Origin: Pseudofulvibacter geojedonensis
Lineage (GTDB): Bacteria > Bacteroidota > Bacteroidia > Flavobacteriales > Flavobacteriaceae
DNA length: 64,000 nt
Reading direction: 5' to 3'
Assembly (NCBI RefSeq): GCF_042675745.1
Contig: NZ_JBHTJM010000002.1
Span: 248,001-312,000 of the forward strand
Numbering within the stretch: the stretch's first letter is position 1; every line of letters begins with the position of its first letter. The translations under genes were made by a program, and so were the position numbers. The notes beneath the pieces are model-generated. The model saw only the letters and a program-made list of their open reading frames with translations. It made no database searches and had not been told where the DNA came from. Below are positions 17,689 through 26,308 of the stretch, piece after piece.

Positions 17689-18921
17689 ATGGCTATCCTA
17701 AAACCTTTTAAAGCAGTAAGACCTACTAGAGATAAAGCTAATTTAGTTGTTTCTCGATCTTATCATATCTATTCTAAAGAAGGTTTAGAGTTTAGATTAA
17801 AAAACAATCCGTATTCTTTTTTGCAAATTTTAAACCCTGGTTATAAATACGATCAAGAAATTAACGGAAAAAAAGAATTTAATTTAGTTAGAAATAGGTA
17901 TTTAGAATTTAAAGATGAAGGTTTTTTCACTCAAGATAACACACCCAACTTTTATCTTTATAAAATGATTACCCGAGAACATACTTTCATAGGTATAGTA
18001 GGTGCTACAGCTGTAGAAGATTATGAAAAAAATGTCATTAAAATACATGAAAACACTCTAGAAAAAAGAGAACAACTTTTTAAAGAGTATATAGACACTG
18101 TTGGATTCAATACAGAACCTGTATTACTAACCTACCCTAGGAACAATATTTTAGATGAATTATTTCTAGACATTATGAAAGAGCGTCCTGAATATGAGTT
18201 TTCTACTACAGATAGAATTGCTCATCATGTATGGCTTATTAATAATGAAGATATCTTAAATACCATTCAGAATGAATTTACTAAAATAGATAGCTTATAC
18301 ATAGCTGATGGACATCATAGATGTGCTTCTTCTGCACTTTTAGCTCAAGATTATAAACAGAATGGGCAATTCGTTCAAGGCATTTCACAAAATTATTTTA
18401 TGAGCTTTTTAATTCCTGAAGAAGATTTAAAAATTTATGAATTCTTTAGACTCGTAAAAGACCTTAATGGCTTAAGTAAAAAAGAGTTCTTAATTGCTTT
18501 AGACGAAGTGTTTACTATTGAAAACTGTGGTTTACAACCACAAAACCTGAAACAATTACACCATTTTAATATGTATTTAGATGGTGAGTTTTATCAATTA
18601 CACTTACGCTCTCGCTACCAAGAATTTAATAATACTTTAGATACTTTAGATGCTCAAATTCTATATAATTTAGTATTACAACCTATATTAGGAATCACTG
18701 ATTTGCGTAATGATAAACGAATAGATTATTTACCTGGAAATAAAACAATAGTTGAGTTAAAAAATCAAGTGGACAACGGTGATTTTAAAGTAGCTTTTGG
18801 TATGTTACCTATAGATGTAAATCAAATGAAACGAATTGCCGATGAAGGTTTGCAAATGCCTCCAAAAAGTACTTATATAGAACCTAAACTAAGAAGTGGT
18901 TTAACCATTTATGAATTCTAA
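17689..18921 (+). CDS. DUF1015 family protein
   Basis: A 410-residue cytosolic protein of the DUF1015 family (start AILKPFKAVRPTRDKA is typical). The hallmark block IADGHHRCASSALLA lies around residues 204-218; the DGHxR core resembles that of ParB/Srx-type nucleotide-binding enzymes. Other conserved blocks are FYLYKMI and GMLPIDVNQMKRIADEGLQMPPKSTYIEPKLRSGL at the C terminus. No biochemical function is established from the sequence alone. It precedes YggS by 16 nt and is probably in one transcript with it. Confidence 0.93.
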   Translation: MAILKPFKAVRPTRDKANLVVSRSYHIYSKEGLEFRLKNNPYSFLQILNPGYKYDQEINGKKEFNLVRNRYLEFKDEGFFTQDNTPNFYLYKMITREHTFIGIVGATAVEDYEKNVIKIHENTLEKREQLFKEYIDTVGFNTEPVLLTYPRNNILDELFLDIMKERPEYEFSTTDRIAHHVWLINNEDILNTIQNEFTKIDSLYIADGHHRCASSALLAQDYKQNGQFVQGISQNYFMSFLIPEEDLKIYEFFRLVKDLNGLSKKEFLIALDEVFTIENCGLQPQNLKQLHHFNMYLDGEFYQLHLRSRYQEFNNTLDTLDAQILYNLVLQPILGITDLRNDKRIDYLPGNKTIVELKNQVDNGDFKVAFGMLPIDVNQMKRIADEGLQMPPKSTYIEPKLRSGLTIYEF

Positions 18922-18937
18922 TTCTGAAAAGAAAACA

Positions 18938-19609
18938 ATGAGTATTGCTCAAAATTTACAACAAATAAAATCGGAAATCCCAGAAAACGTAACTTTAGTT
19001 GCCGTTTCTAAAACCAAACCTGTAGAGGATATTTTAGAAGCCTATAATGCTGGACAGCGTATTTTTGGTGAGAATAGAGTCCAAGAAATGACTCAGAAAT
19101 GGCAAGAATTACCAAAAGATATAGAATGGCATATGATTGGTAATTTACAACGCAATAATGTGAAGTATATGGCAGAATATGTTTCGCTTATACATGGGGT
19201 TGATAGTTTTAAGTTACTTAAAGAAATTAATAAACAAGCCGAAAAACATAGTCGTGTTATTAACTGTTTGTTACAAATAAAAATAGCTCAAGAAAATACT
19301 AAGGCAGGAATGACACCTGAGGAAGCTTATCAGTTGCTACACTCAAAAGAAACAGCTTCATTAAAAAACATTAACATTACAGGCTTAATGGGAATGGCTA
19401 CTTTTACAGATGACCAAAAACAAGTTGATGAAGAGTTTAAACTTCTGAAAAGCACTTTTAACAAACTTAAAAATTATACTACTCTAAACTTTAACCCAAC
19501 AACCATTTCTATGGGTATGAGTGGAGACTATCAATTAGCCATAGAAAATGGCAGTAATATGATAAGAGTAGGAAGTAGTATTTTTGGCTCAAGAAATTAT
19601 AATATATAA
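18938..19609 (+). CDS. yggS: YggS family pyridoxal-5'-phosphate homeostasis protein
   Basis: A PLP-binding TIM-barrel protein (223 residues from this start) that controls free PLP and affects amino-acid pools. The PLP lysine is in LVAVSKTKPVEDI, and other family blocks are FGENRVQEMTQKW, WHMIGNLQRNNVK, GLMGMATF and MGMSGDYQLAIENGSNMIRVGSSIFG. I place the start at the ATG 18938 (MSIAQNLQQIK), the form common in relatives; an in-frame ATG at 18911 would add nine residues and overlap DUF1015 by 11 nt. Confidence 0.95.
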   Translation: MSIAQNLQQIKSEIPENVTLVAVSKTKPVEDILEAYNAGQRIFGENRVQEMTQKWQELPKDIEWHMIGNLQRNNVKYMAEYVSLIHGVDSFKLLKEINKQAEKHSRVINCLLQIKIAQENTKAGMTPEEAYQLLHSKETASLKNINITGLMGMATFTDDQKQVDEEFKLLKSTFNKLKNYTTLNFNPTTISMGMSGDYQLAIENGSNMIRVGSSIFGSRNYNI

Positions 19610-19670
19610 CTTTTAGTTATCAGATGAAACTACTATCTTTAAAACATAAGCCAAACTCAAATACTATTTA

Positions 19671-21032
19671 GTGTACGCTATTATAGACATAGAAACCACA
19701 GGAGGTAAATACAATGAAGAGGGTATTACCGAGATTGCCATATACAAATTTGACGGCCATGAAGTAATAGATCAATTTATTTCATTAGTCAACCCAGAAA
19801 AAGACATTCAACCATTTGTTGTTAAATTAACTGGTATTAACAACAAAATGCTTCGCAATGCTCCAAAGTTTTACGAAGTAGCAAAACGTATTGTTGAAAT
19901 TACCGAAGGCTGTATTATTGTAGCACATAATGCAAGCTTTGATTATAGAATTTTACAAATAGAATTTAAACGATTAGGTTTCGATTATAAACGTCAGAAC
20001 CTCTGTACAGTTGAATTAAGTAAAAAACTATTACCAGAACAAGAAAAGTATAGTTTAGGGAAATTGGTTAGAGCATTAGGTATACCAATGAGCGACAGGC
20101 ATAGAGCCTCTGGAGATGCCATGGCTACTGTAAAATTATTCAAGCTTTTACTTACTAAAGATTTAGACAAGAAAATAGTTACTCAAACCATAAAGGCTGA
20201 GATAAAAAGAAAACTACCTCAAAAATTTTTAGATATATTAGATACTTTACCAACTAAAACCGGAGTATATTATATACATAAAACAGACGGTACAATTATT
20301 TATATTGGAAAAAGTAAAAACATAAAAAAAAGAATCAATCAGCACTTTACAGGTAAAAACCGAAAGTCTAAAAGCATACAAAGAGAAGTAGCTGCTGTAA
20401 CTTATGAAGAAACCGGCAGTGAACTTATTGCCTTGTTAAAAGAAAGTCAAGAAATAAAACACAATAACCCAAAATACAATAGATCACAAAAACACAAACA
20501 TTTTCAATTTGCCTTATATCAAAGAAAAAAAGATAATGGTTACAATAGTTTATACATTGGAAAATTAGATGCCCGAAAAAAAGCGCTTACTTCATTTGTA
20601 TCTATAAATGAAGCGAAAAATTTTCTATTTAAAATTACCGAGCAATTTCATTTATGTCAATATATAAATGGTTTGTCTTTAGAGCAAAAACCATGTTTTT
20701 TATATGAAACAAAAGGTTGCAAAGGAGCCTGTTGTGGTAAAGAAACAAGTAAAGATTACAACAAAAGAGTTAATAATTTTATTACCAACTACTCTTATAA
20801 AAATAGTAATAAAATTATTATAGATAGAGGTAGGAACCACGATGAGCGTTCGGCTATTTTAATTGAAAACGGAGAGTACAAAGGTTATGGTTTTTACAAT
20901 TTAAACTATCAGGTAACCAATATCGATATTTTAAAAGATATTATAGTTCCTATGGAAGATAACAGAGATACTCAACATATTATCCAAAGTCATTTACGTC
21001 GTAAAAAAGTAAAGAAAATTATCGATTTATGA
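19671..21032 (+). CDS. DEDDh exonuclease fused to GIY-YIG (UvrC/Cho-like) nuclease
   Basis: A two-nuclease fusion of 453 residues. Residues 1-165 are a DnaQ-type 3'-5' exonuclease with the DEDDh set D6/E8 (IIDIETTG), D91 (HNASFDYR) and H144/D149 (RHRASGDA). Residues about 195-270 are a GIY-YIG domain (TGVYYIHK, IYIGKSKNIKKRINQHF, catalytic E251 in TGSELIALL). A cysteine cluster (C329, C342, C350, C354, C355) matches the UvrC/Cho arrangement. Likely acts in nucleotide-excision or repair incision plus trimming. The start is GTG at 19671: an in-frame stop at 19647 and the conserved MYAIIDIETTG leave no ATG alternative. Confidence 0.92.
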   Translation: MYAIIDIETTGGKYNEEGITEIAIYKFDGHEVIDQFISLVNPEKDIQPFVVKLTGINNKMLRNAPKFYEVAKRIVEITEGCIIVAHNASFDYRILQIEFKRLGFDYKRQNLCTVELSKKLLPEQEKYSLGKLVRALGIPMSDRHRASGDAMATVKLFKLLLTKDLDKKIVTQTIKAEIKRKLPQKFLDILDTLPTKTGVYYIHKTDGTIIYIGKSKNIKKRINQHFTGKNRKSKSIQREVAAVTYEETGSELIALLKESQEIKHNNPKYNRSQKHKHFQFALYQRKKDNGYNSLYIGKLDARKKALTSFVSINEAKNFLFKITEQFHLCQYINGLSLEQKPCFLYETKGCKGACCGKETSKDYNKRVNNFITNYSYKNSNKIIIDRGRNHDERSAILIENGEYKGYGFYNLNYQVTNIDILKDIIVPMEDNRDTQHIIQSHLRRKKVKKIIDL

Positions 21033-22978
21033 AACTTAACCTTTTCATTCTAATATTTCCAATAATAATATTTTCACAAACAAAGCAACAATATGAGTTT
21101 GGAAAAATTAGTACTAAAGAAACCTCTCTAATAAAATATAAAGAAGATACAACAGCTAATGCTGTTGTCTTATATGAAGAAGGGAGAAACTACTTTAAAG
21201 TTGTTAATAATTACGTTAGACTTATAAAAAAGAACTACTTTAAAATTAAGATTTTTAATAAAGAAGCTTTTAATAAAAGTAACATTAGCATTCCTTTATA
21301 TGTAGGTAAAAATAGTAGAGAACAAATTTCTGATCTTAGAGCAATAACACATAATGGAGCTATAAAGACTTACCTTGATCAAAAAAATGTTTATTCAAAA
21401 AAAATTAATGAAAATTGGGAAGAAATCGTTTTTACCTTTCCAAATATTAAAGAAAACTCTATTATAGAATATGAATACACTATAACATCTCCGTTTTTCT
21501 TTAATCTATCTGGTTGGGATTTTCAATCTGATATTCCAAAAGTAAAAACTTTATTTACAGCAGAAATACCTGGTAATTATAAATACAATCGAAAGTTAAA
21601 AGGTTATTTAAGTCTAGACTTAAATGATGCATCGCTTAAAAAAAATTGCTTCTATTTACCCAATAGTTCAAATTCTGCAGACTGCGAAGTTTTGAAATAT
21701 GGGATGAATAATGTTCCAGCATTTATAAAAGAAGATCATATGTTAGCTAGCAGTAATTATATATCTACCATTAAATTCGAGCTTTCTGAATATATGAATT
21801 TTATTGGCGAAAAAACTCGTTTTTCTAAATCTTGGAAAGATGTTGATAAAGAATTTAAGAATGATAAGAATATAGGTTTACAATCAAATAAGAAAGGTTA
21901 TTTTAAAAAACGAATCCCCGAAAAAATTCTTAATAATTCTAATGAACTAGAAAAAGCTAAAGAAGTTTATGAGTATATTAAAAGCCATTATAATTGGAAT
22001 GGTAATAATGGTGTTTTCAAAAATTCAAGAGTAAAAAAAGCTTTTGAAGAAAAAACAGGTAATAGTAGTGAAATTAACCTTTCTTTACTAAATGCCTTAG
22101 CTGCCGCTAACTTACAAACTAACTTTGTTTTGTTATCTACCCGTAATAATGGTTTACCGACTGAAAAATATCCGGTAATTACAGATTTTAATTATTTAAT
22201 AGTTTTATTAAAAATAAACAATGAAAACTACCTTTTAGATGCCTCTTCAAAACATAACAAATTTGGAGTATTACCTTATAAATGTTTAAATTATATGGGA
22301 AGAGTCATGGATTTTGACCAAGGTAGTTATTGGATAAATATACCTCCTTACACCAAAAGTTCTACTAATGTTATTAGTAAAATAGTTATCGATTCAACAA
22401 ATAACATATTAGCAGAAATAAAAAATATTAATACTGGTTATTATGCTACCAATCAGTTTAAGAATATTAAAAATAATACTCGAGAAGAATATCTTGAGTT
22501 CTTAAAAAACCCTAAAAATGATATCAACATAACTTCTTATTCATTTGAAAATAATATTACTGAAAAATATAATATTATTGAACAAATTTCTCTTGAATTC
22601 GAAGAACAAGAGAACGATTTCATAATTATTTATCCATTTTTAATAGACATTCTTAAATCCAATCCTTTTAAATTAAAAAAACGTAGCTATCCTGTAGATT
22701 TTGGTTATCCTTTCAAGCTTAATTATCTTACTAATATTCAAATCCCTAAAGGAGTAAAAGTGACTGATTTACCAAAAAGCCAACAACATTCAATTAGTAA
22801 TAACGCTGGGAGTATTAACCTGAATATTCAAGAAAAGGAACATTCAATAAATATATCATTAAGAATTACTATAAATAAGTATAATTTTTCTCCAGAAAAT
22901 TATCATGAACTTAAGGTTTTCTTTGACAAATTAATTTCAATTACTAACTCAAACCCAATAATATTAAAAGAAATTTAA
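21029..22978 (+). CDS. DUF3857/transglutaminase-like exported protein
   Basis: A 649-residue protein with signal peptide MKLNLFILIFPIIIFSQ. Residues about 60-215 match DUF3857 (ITHNGAIKTYLDQKNVYSKK, FPNIKENSIIEYEYTITSPF), followed by a transglutaminase-like region (about 300-400, YEYIKSHYNWNGNNG, then LLNALAAANLQTNFVLLSTR). The usual catalytic Cys position (SSEINLSLLNAL) reads Ser-Ser-Glu, so it may be inactive. The C-terminal third is DUF3858-like. The role in the envelope is unknown. The ATG overlaps the upstream stop by 4 nt (ATGA), so it is translationally coupled to the nuclease gene. Confidence 0.88.
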   Translation: MKLNLFILIFPIIIFSQTKQQYEFGKISTKETSLIKYKEDTTANAVVLYEEGRNYFKVVNNYVRLIKKNYFKIKIFNKEAFNKSNISIPLYVGKNSREQISDLRAITHNGAIKTYLDQKNVYSKKINENWEEIVFTFPNIKENSIIEYEYTITSPFFFNLSGWDFQSDIPKVKTLFTAEIPGNYKYNRKLKGYLSLDLNDASLKKNCFYLPNSSNSADCEVLKYGMNNVPAFIKEDHMLASSNYISTIKFELSEYMNFIGEKTRFSKSWKDVDKEFKNDKNIGLQSNKKGYFKKRIPEKILNNSNELEKAKEVYEYIKSHYNWNGNNGVFKNSRVKKAFEEKTGNSSEINLSLLNALAAANLQTNFVLLSTRNNGLPTEKYPVITDFNYLIVLLKINNENYLLDASSKHNKFGVLPYKCLNYMGRVMDFDQGSYWINIPPYTKSSTNVISKIVIDSTNNILAEIKNINTGYYATNQFKNIKNNTREEYLEFLKNPKNDINITSYSFENNITEKYNIIEQISLEFEEQENDFIIIYPFLIDILKSNPFKLKKRSYPVDFGYPFKLNYLTNIQIPKGVKVTDLPKSQQHSISNNAGSINLNIQEKEHSINISLRITINKYNFSPENYHELKVFFDKLISITNSNPIILKEI

Positions 22979-22989
22979 ATCAATTTATT

Positions 22990-23808
22990 TTGAATAAAAA
23001 CAAATCTTGGAAAAGTAAATTACACGAAATTATTTATGAAGCAGACACTCCTGCTGGTAAATGGTTTGATATTATATTACTTATATTAATCCTTACAAGT
23101 ATTGCTGTTGTAATGCTAGAAAGCGTGGCAGAAATTGGCGATCAGTATGAATATGAATTAGGACTTGCTGAATGGATTATTACTATTTTATTTACAATAG
23201 AGTATCTTGCACGAGTTATCACCATAAAAAAACCTAGCGAATATATTTTTAGCTTTTATGGTTTAGTAGATTTCTTTTCTACTATACCTAAATATTTATC
23301 GTTGATACTTGTTGGTTCTACAGGTGCCTTTGTAGCCTTAAGAGCTCTACGTTTATTACGAGTCTTTAGAATTTTAAAACTTGCTCGATTTATAGGAGAA
23401 GGCAACCAGTTAATCAATGCTTTAAAAGCAAGTAGAGCTAAAATTTCGGTGTTCTTATTAGCTATTTTTATGCTTTGTATAATATTAGGCACAATTATGT
23501 ATATGATTGAAGGTGGTGCAGACAGCGGATTTAGTAGTATTCCACGTAGTGTTTATTGGGCAATTGTAACCTTGACCACAGTTGGATATGGCGATATTGC
23601 TCCAGTTACAGCATTGGGACAATTTATAGCTTCTATAATTATGATTTTAGGATATGCTGTAATTGCTGTTCCAACCGGAATCGTTTCTGCAGAAATGACT
23701 AAAGATCAAAAAAAAGTACATTTAAATACGCAAAGTTGTCCCAATTGCACGGCTAACAATCATAGAGATCATGCTATTTTTTGTTATGAATGCGGCCATA
23801 AAATGTAA
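22990..23808 (+). CDS. Voltage-gated-type potassium channel with C-terminal zinc ribbon
   Basis: A six-helix Kv-like channel of 272 residues. S1 (about 25-45), S2 (60-80), S3 (88-110), an S4 with regularly spaced Arg (R118, R121, R124, R127), S5 (150-173), a pore helix and selectivity filter TVGYGD (197-202), then S6 (208-235). The C terminus carries a CxxC...CxxC pair (C250, C253, C265, C268) that looks like a zinc ribbon. The start is TTG at 22990, 11 nt after the previous gene. Potassium selectivity follows from the filter; gating is inference. Confidence 0.9.
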   Translation: MNKNKSWKSKLHEIIYEADTPAGKWFDIILLILILTSIAVVMLESVAEIGDQYEYELGLAEWIITILFTIEYLARVITIKKPSEYIFSFYGLVDFFSTIPKYLSLILVGSTGAFVALRALRLLRVFRILKLARFIGEGNQLINALKASRAKISVFLLAIFMLCIILGTIMYMIEGGADSGFSSIPRSVYWAIVTLTTVGYGDIAPVTALGQFIASIIMILGYAVIAVPTGIVSAEMTKDQKKVHLNTQSCPNCTANNHRDHAIFCYECGHKM

Positions 23809-23830
23809 TTATACATAAACCGTTAAAAAA

Positions 23831-24622
23831 ATGAAACGTGTTTTAAAACACTTTTTTCTCTTTATACTTCTAACTTTACTTACTCAAGTAGGAGGAATTG
23901 TTTACATTTTAAACCTTATCGTTCTGCATAAATTAAAGCTTAATTTTAAGTTTAAAAAAATAACATCTTTCTTAGTTCTTTATATACTCTTTACTTTTAT
24001 AATTGTTCCTATTACCGCTCCCCTTTTTGGGAGAGAACCTATTATTCACTCAAAAAAAATACAACCTGTAAATTATTTTACAGTTATTTTTAACAGAAAT
24101 TATGTAAAACCTAAAATAAACTCTTTATTATTGAATGTAGAGAAAGAATTAGCACATACAAATATTCATATAAATTACTTAGACGCAAACTTTCCTTTTA
24201 TAAATGCGTTTCCTTTACTCCCTCATTTAAGTCATAATGATGGAAAAAAGTTAGATATCAGCTTTGTTTACGAAGACTCTAAGGGGGTAATTTCATCAAA
24301 ACAAAAATCTTTTAGCGGTTATGGTGTTTTTGAAAAGCCTACCAAGAATGAATTAAATCAAACAGAGTATTGCAAAGCCAAAGGATATATTCAATATGAT
24401 TTCACTAAATATTTAAAGCTTGGTCATATCAACAAACACCTCAAATTCTCAAAAAAAGGAACAAAAAAACTGGTTAAAGCTATCATAGATAATCAAAATA
24501 TCGAAAAGGTTTTTATCGAACCACATATAAAACAACGCTTACAAATTAACAGCTCTAAAATTAGGTATCATGGGTGTAAAGCGGTTAGACATGATGACCA
24601 CATTCATATACAAATGAAATAA
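23831..24622 (+). CDS. Membrane-anchored MepA-like (M74/LAS) putative peptidoglycan endopeptidase
   Basis: A 263-residue protein with two N-terminal hydrophobic segments (about 8-30 and 45-66) and a soluble domain outside the membrane. I recognise metal-site patterns of LAS metallopeptidases: H135 and D142 in SHNDGKKLDI, VFIEPHIKQRL (228-237) matching the FVNPAIK region of MepA, then KIRYHGCKAVRHDDHIHIQ with H254 and H257/H259, which resembles the MepA HDDHFHVR block. This would make it a zinc D-Ala-meso-Dap (murein) endopeptidase-like enzyme. The assignment rests on motifs only and similarity elsewhere is low. It is cotranscribed with the K+ channel gene (22-nt gap). Confidence 0.6.
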   Translation: MKRVLKHFFLFILLTLLTQVGGIVYILNLIVLHKLKLNFKFKKITSFLVLYILFTFIIVPITAPLFGREPIIHSKKIQPVNYFTVIFNRNYVKPKINSLLLNVEKELAHTNIHINYLDANFPFINAFPLLPHLSHNDGKKLDISFVYEDSKGVISSKQKSFSGYGVFEKPTKNELNQTEYCKAKGYIQYDFTKYLKLGHINKHLKFSKKGTKKLVKAIIDNQNIEKVFIEPHIKQRLQINSSKIRYHGCKAVRHDDHIHIQMK

Positions 24623-24629
24623 TCTTTTA

Positions 24630-24637
24630 TATCTTTG
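24630..24637 (+). promoter_or_regulatory. Putative -7 box (TATCTTTG) of miaA
   Basis: Matches TAnnTTTG, 19 nt before the TTG start of miaA. Confidence 0.45.
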
Positions 24638-24656
24638 ACAACTTAAAACTCAACTC

Positions 24657-25568
24657 TTGAACAATAAATATCTCATTAGTATTGTAGGGCCAACGGCAAT
24701 AGGTAAAACAGCTTTAAGTATTAAGTTAGCAAAATATTATAATACAGAAATTATTTCTTGTGATTCACGCCAGTTTTTTAAGGAAATGACTATCGGAACT
24801 GCAGTACCAGAACCTGATGAGTTGGTAGCTACCCAACACCATTTTATTCAAAATATTTCGATTACTGAAAATTATTCTGTTGGCACTTTTGAAAGAGAGG
24901 CCATAAACAAGCTCAATGAACTTTTTATAAAACACGATACTGTTATTATGGTTGGTGGCTCTGGTTTATATGTAAACGCAGTCATTAACGGGTTAGATGA
25001 TTTTCCGAAAATAGATACTTCAATTCGTGAAAATTTAACTCAACGATTAGAGAAAGAAGGTATAGAATCTTTGCAAAAGCAATTAAAAGAGTTAGATCCT
25101 GTATCCTATGAAAAAATAGCAATTGATAATCCGCAACGCCTGTCAAGAGCACTAGAGATTTGTATTGGATCTGGCAAACCGTATTCGTCTTTTCTTAATA
25201 AAAAAGACAGTAAACGCAACTTTACCCCAATTTCAATCGGTCTAACTGCAGATAGAGCATTAATGTACAACCGTATTAACCAACGAGTAGACATAATGAT
25301 GGAAAAAGGTTTGTTAAACGAGGTTAAAAGTTTATATAAATACAAAACGTTAAACGCTTTAAATACTGTTGGATACAAAGAACTTTTTAAATTCTTAGAT
25401 GGCGAATGGAACTTAGATTTTGCAGTTTCTGAAATTAAAAAAAATACCCGAAGATTTTCTAAAAGACAAATTACCTGGTTTAAACGAGATGAATCTACAA
25501 AATGGTTTGATTATTTATACAACTTAAATGATATTATTGAATATATAAATAACAAAAGAGGCCATTAA
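24657..25568 (+). CDS. miaA: tRNA dimethylallyltransferase MiaA
   Basis: Transfers a dimethylallyl group to N6 of A37 in tRNAs reading UNN codons. A 303-residue protein with P-loop GPTAIGKT (11-18), the SCDSRQFFKEMTIGTAVP block, QHHFIQNISITENYSVGTF, the VGGSGLYVNAVINGLDDFP block and the C-terminal NTVGYKELFKFLDG and KKNTRRFSKRQITWFKRD that bind tRNA. The start codon is TTG at 24657. The stop codon lies inside a bidirectional terminator shared with the convergent response regulator gene. Confidence 0.97.
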   Translation: MNNKYLISIVGPTAIGKTALSIKLAKYYNTEIISCDSRQFFKEMTIGTAVPEPDELVATQHHFIQNISITENYSVGTFEREAINKLNELFIKHDTVIMVGGSGLYVNAVINGLDDFPKIDTSIRENLTQRLEKEGIESLQKQLKELDPVSYEKIAIDNPQRLSRALEICIGSGKPYSSFLNKKDSKRNFTPISIGLTADRALMYNRINQRVDIMMEKGLLNEVKSLYKYKTLNALNTVGYKELFKFLDGEWNLDFAVSEIKKNTRRFSKRQITWFKRDESTKWFDYLYNLNDIIEYINNKRGH

Positions 25569-25578
25569 GCCTCTTTTT
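25554..25578. terminator. Bidirectional terminator between miaA and rprY
   Basis: AAAAGAGGC-CATTAA-GCCTCTTTT: a 9-bp stem with T run on both strands, overlapping the miaA stop codon and serving two convergent genes. Confidence 0.8.
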
Positions 25579-25600
25579 ACTCTTTTACGCATGCAGAAGT

Positions 25601-26305
25601 TTAAGAGTTTACAACTAACCTAAAACCCTCTCCATGAATATTTAATATTTCTACTTTTTCATCTTTCTTTAAATATTTACGCAATTTAGCAATGTATACA
25701 TCCATAGAACGAGATGTAAAGTAATTATCATCTCTCCATATTTTAGTTAATGCTAACTCTCTAGGCATTAAATCGTTTTCATGCAAGGCTAACAAACGTA
25801 ATAATTCATTTTCTTTAGGAGATAATTTTATTGGCTCTTCGTCACCTATAGATAAAAAACGCAATTTAGAGTTTAAATGAAACTTACCAATTTTAAATTC
25901 AAATGTTGCACTATCTGCAACAGAATCTTTTACCTTTCTTTGCATTATTGCTTTAATTTTCATTAACAATACTTCAGAATCAAAAGGCTTGTTTAAGTAA
26001 TCATCTGCACCAACTTTATAGCCCTTTATTACATCTTCTTTCATGGCTTTAGCAGTTAAGAATATAATAGGTACTTCCGCATCCTTAGCCCTAATTTCTT
26101 TTGCCAATGTAAATCCATCTTTATAAGGCATCATTACATCTAAAATACACAAATGGTAATTGTCTTTTTTAAATTTTTCGAATCCTTCCATTCCGTTTTT
26201 AGCATGAGTAACATCGTAATCATTCAGTGCTAAATAATCTCTTAACACAGTTCCGAAATTTGGATCGTCTTCAACTAATAGTATTTTTTTCTTTTCTTTT
26301 TCCAT
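25601..26305 (-). CDS. rprY: OmpR-family response regulator (RprY-like)
   Basis: A 234-residue two-component regulator. Receiver domain: acidic pocket VEDD, phospho-acceptor D56 in LCILDVMMPYKDGF, K in FLTAKAMKEDVIKGYKVGADDYLNKPFDSE. The winged-helix DNA-binding domain covers about residues 135-232 (LSPKENELLRLLALHEND, NYFTSRSMDVYIAKLRKYLK, INIHGEGFRLVV). Its close resemblance to Bacteroides RprY supports the name. It is 3 nt from the kinase gene upstream, so the pair is one operon. Its regulon cannot be read from this window. Confidence 0.93.
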   Translation of the reverse strand: MEKEKKKILLVEDDPNFGTVLRDYLALNDYDVTHAKNGMEGFEKFKKDNYHLCILDVMMPYKDGFTLAKEIRAKDAEVPIIFLTAKAMKEDVIKGYKVGADDYLNKPFDSEVLLMKIKAIMQRKVKDSVADSATFEFKIGKFHLNSKLRFLSIGDEEPIKLSPKENELLRLLALHENDLMPRELALTKIWRDDNYFTSRSMDVYIAKLRKYLKKDEKVEILNIHGEGFRLVVNS

Positions 26306-26308
26306 GGC

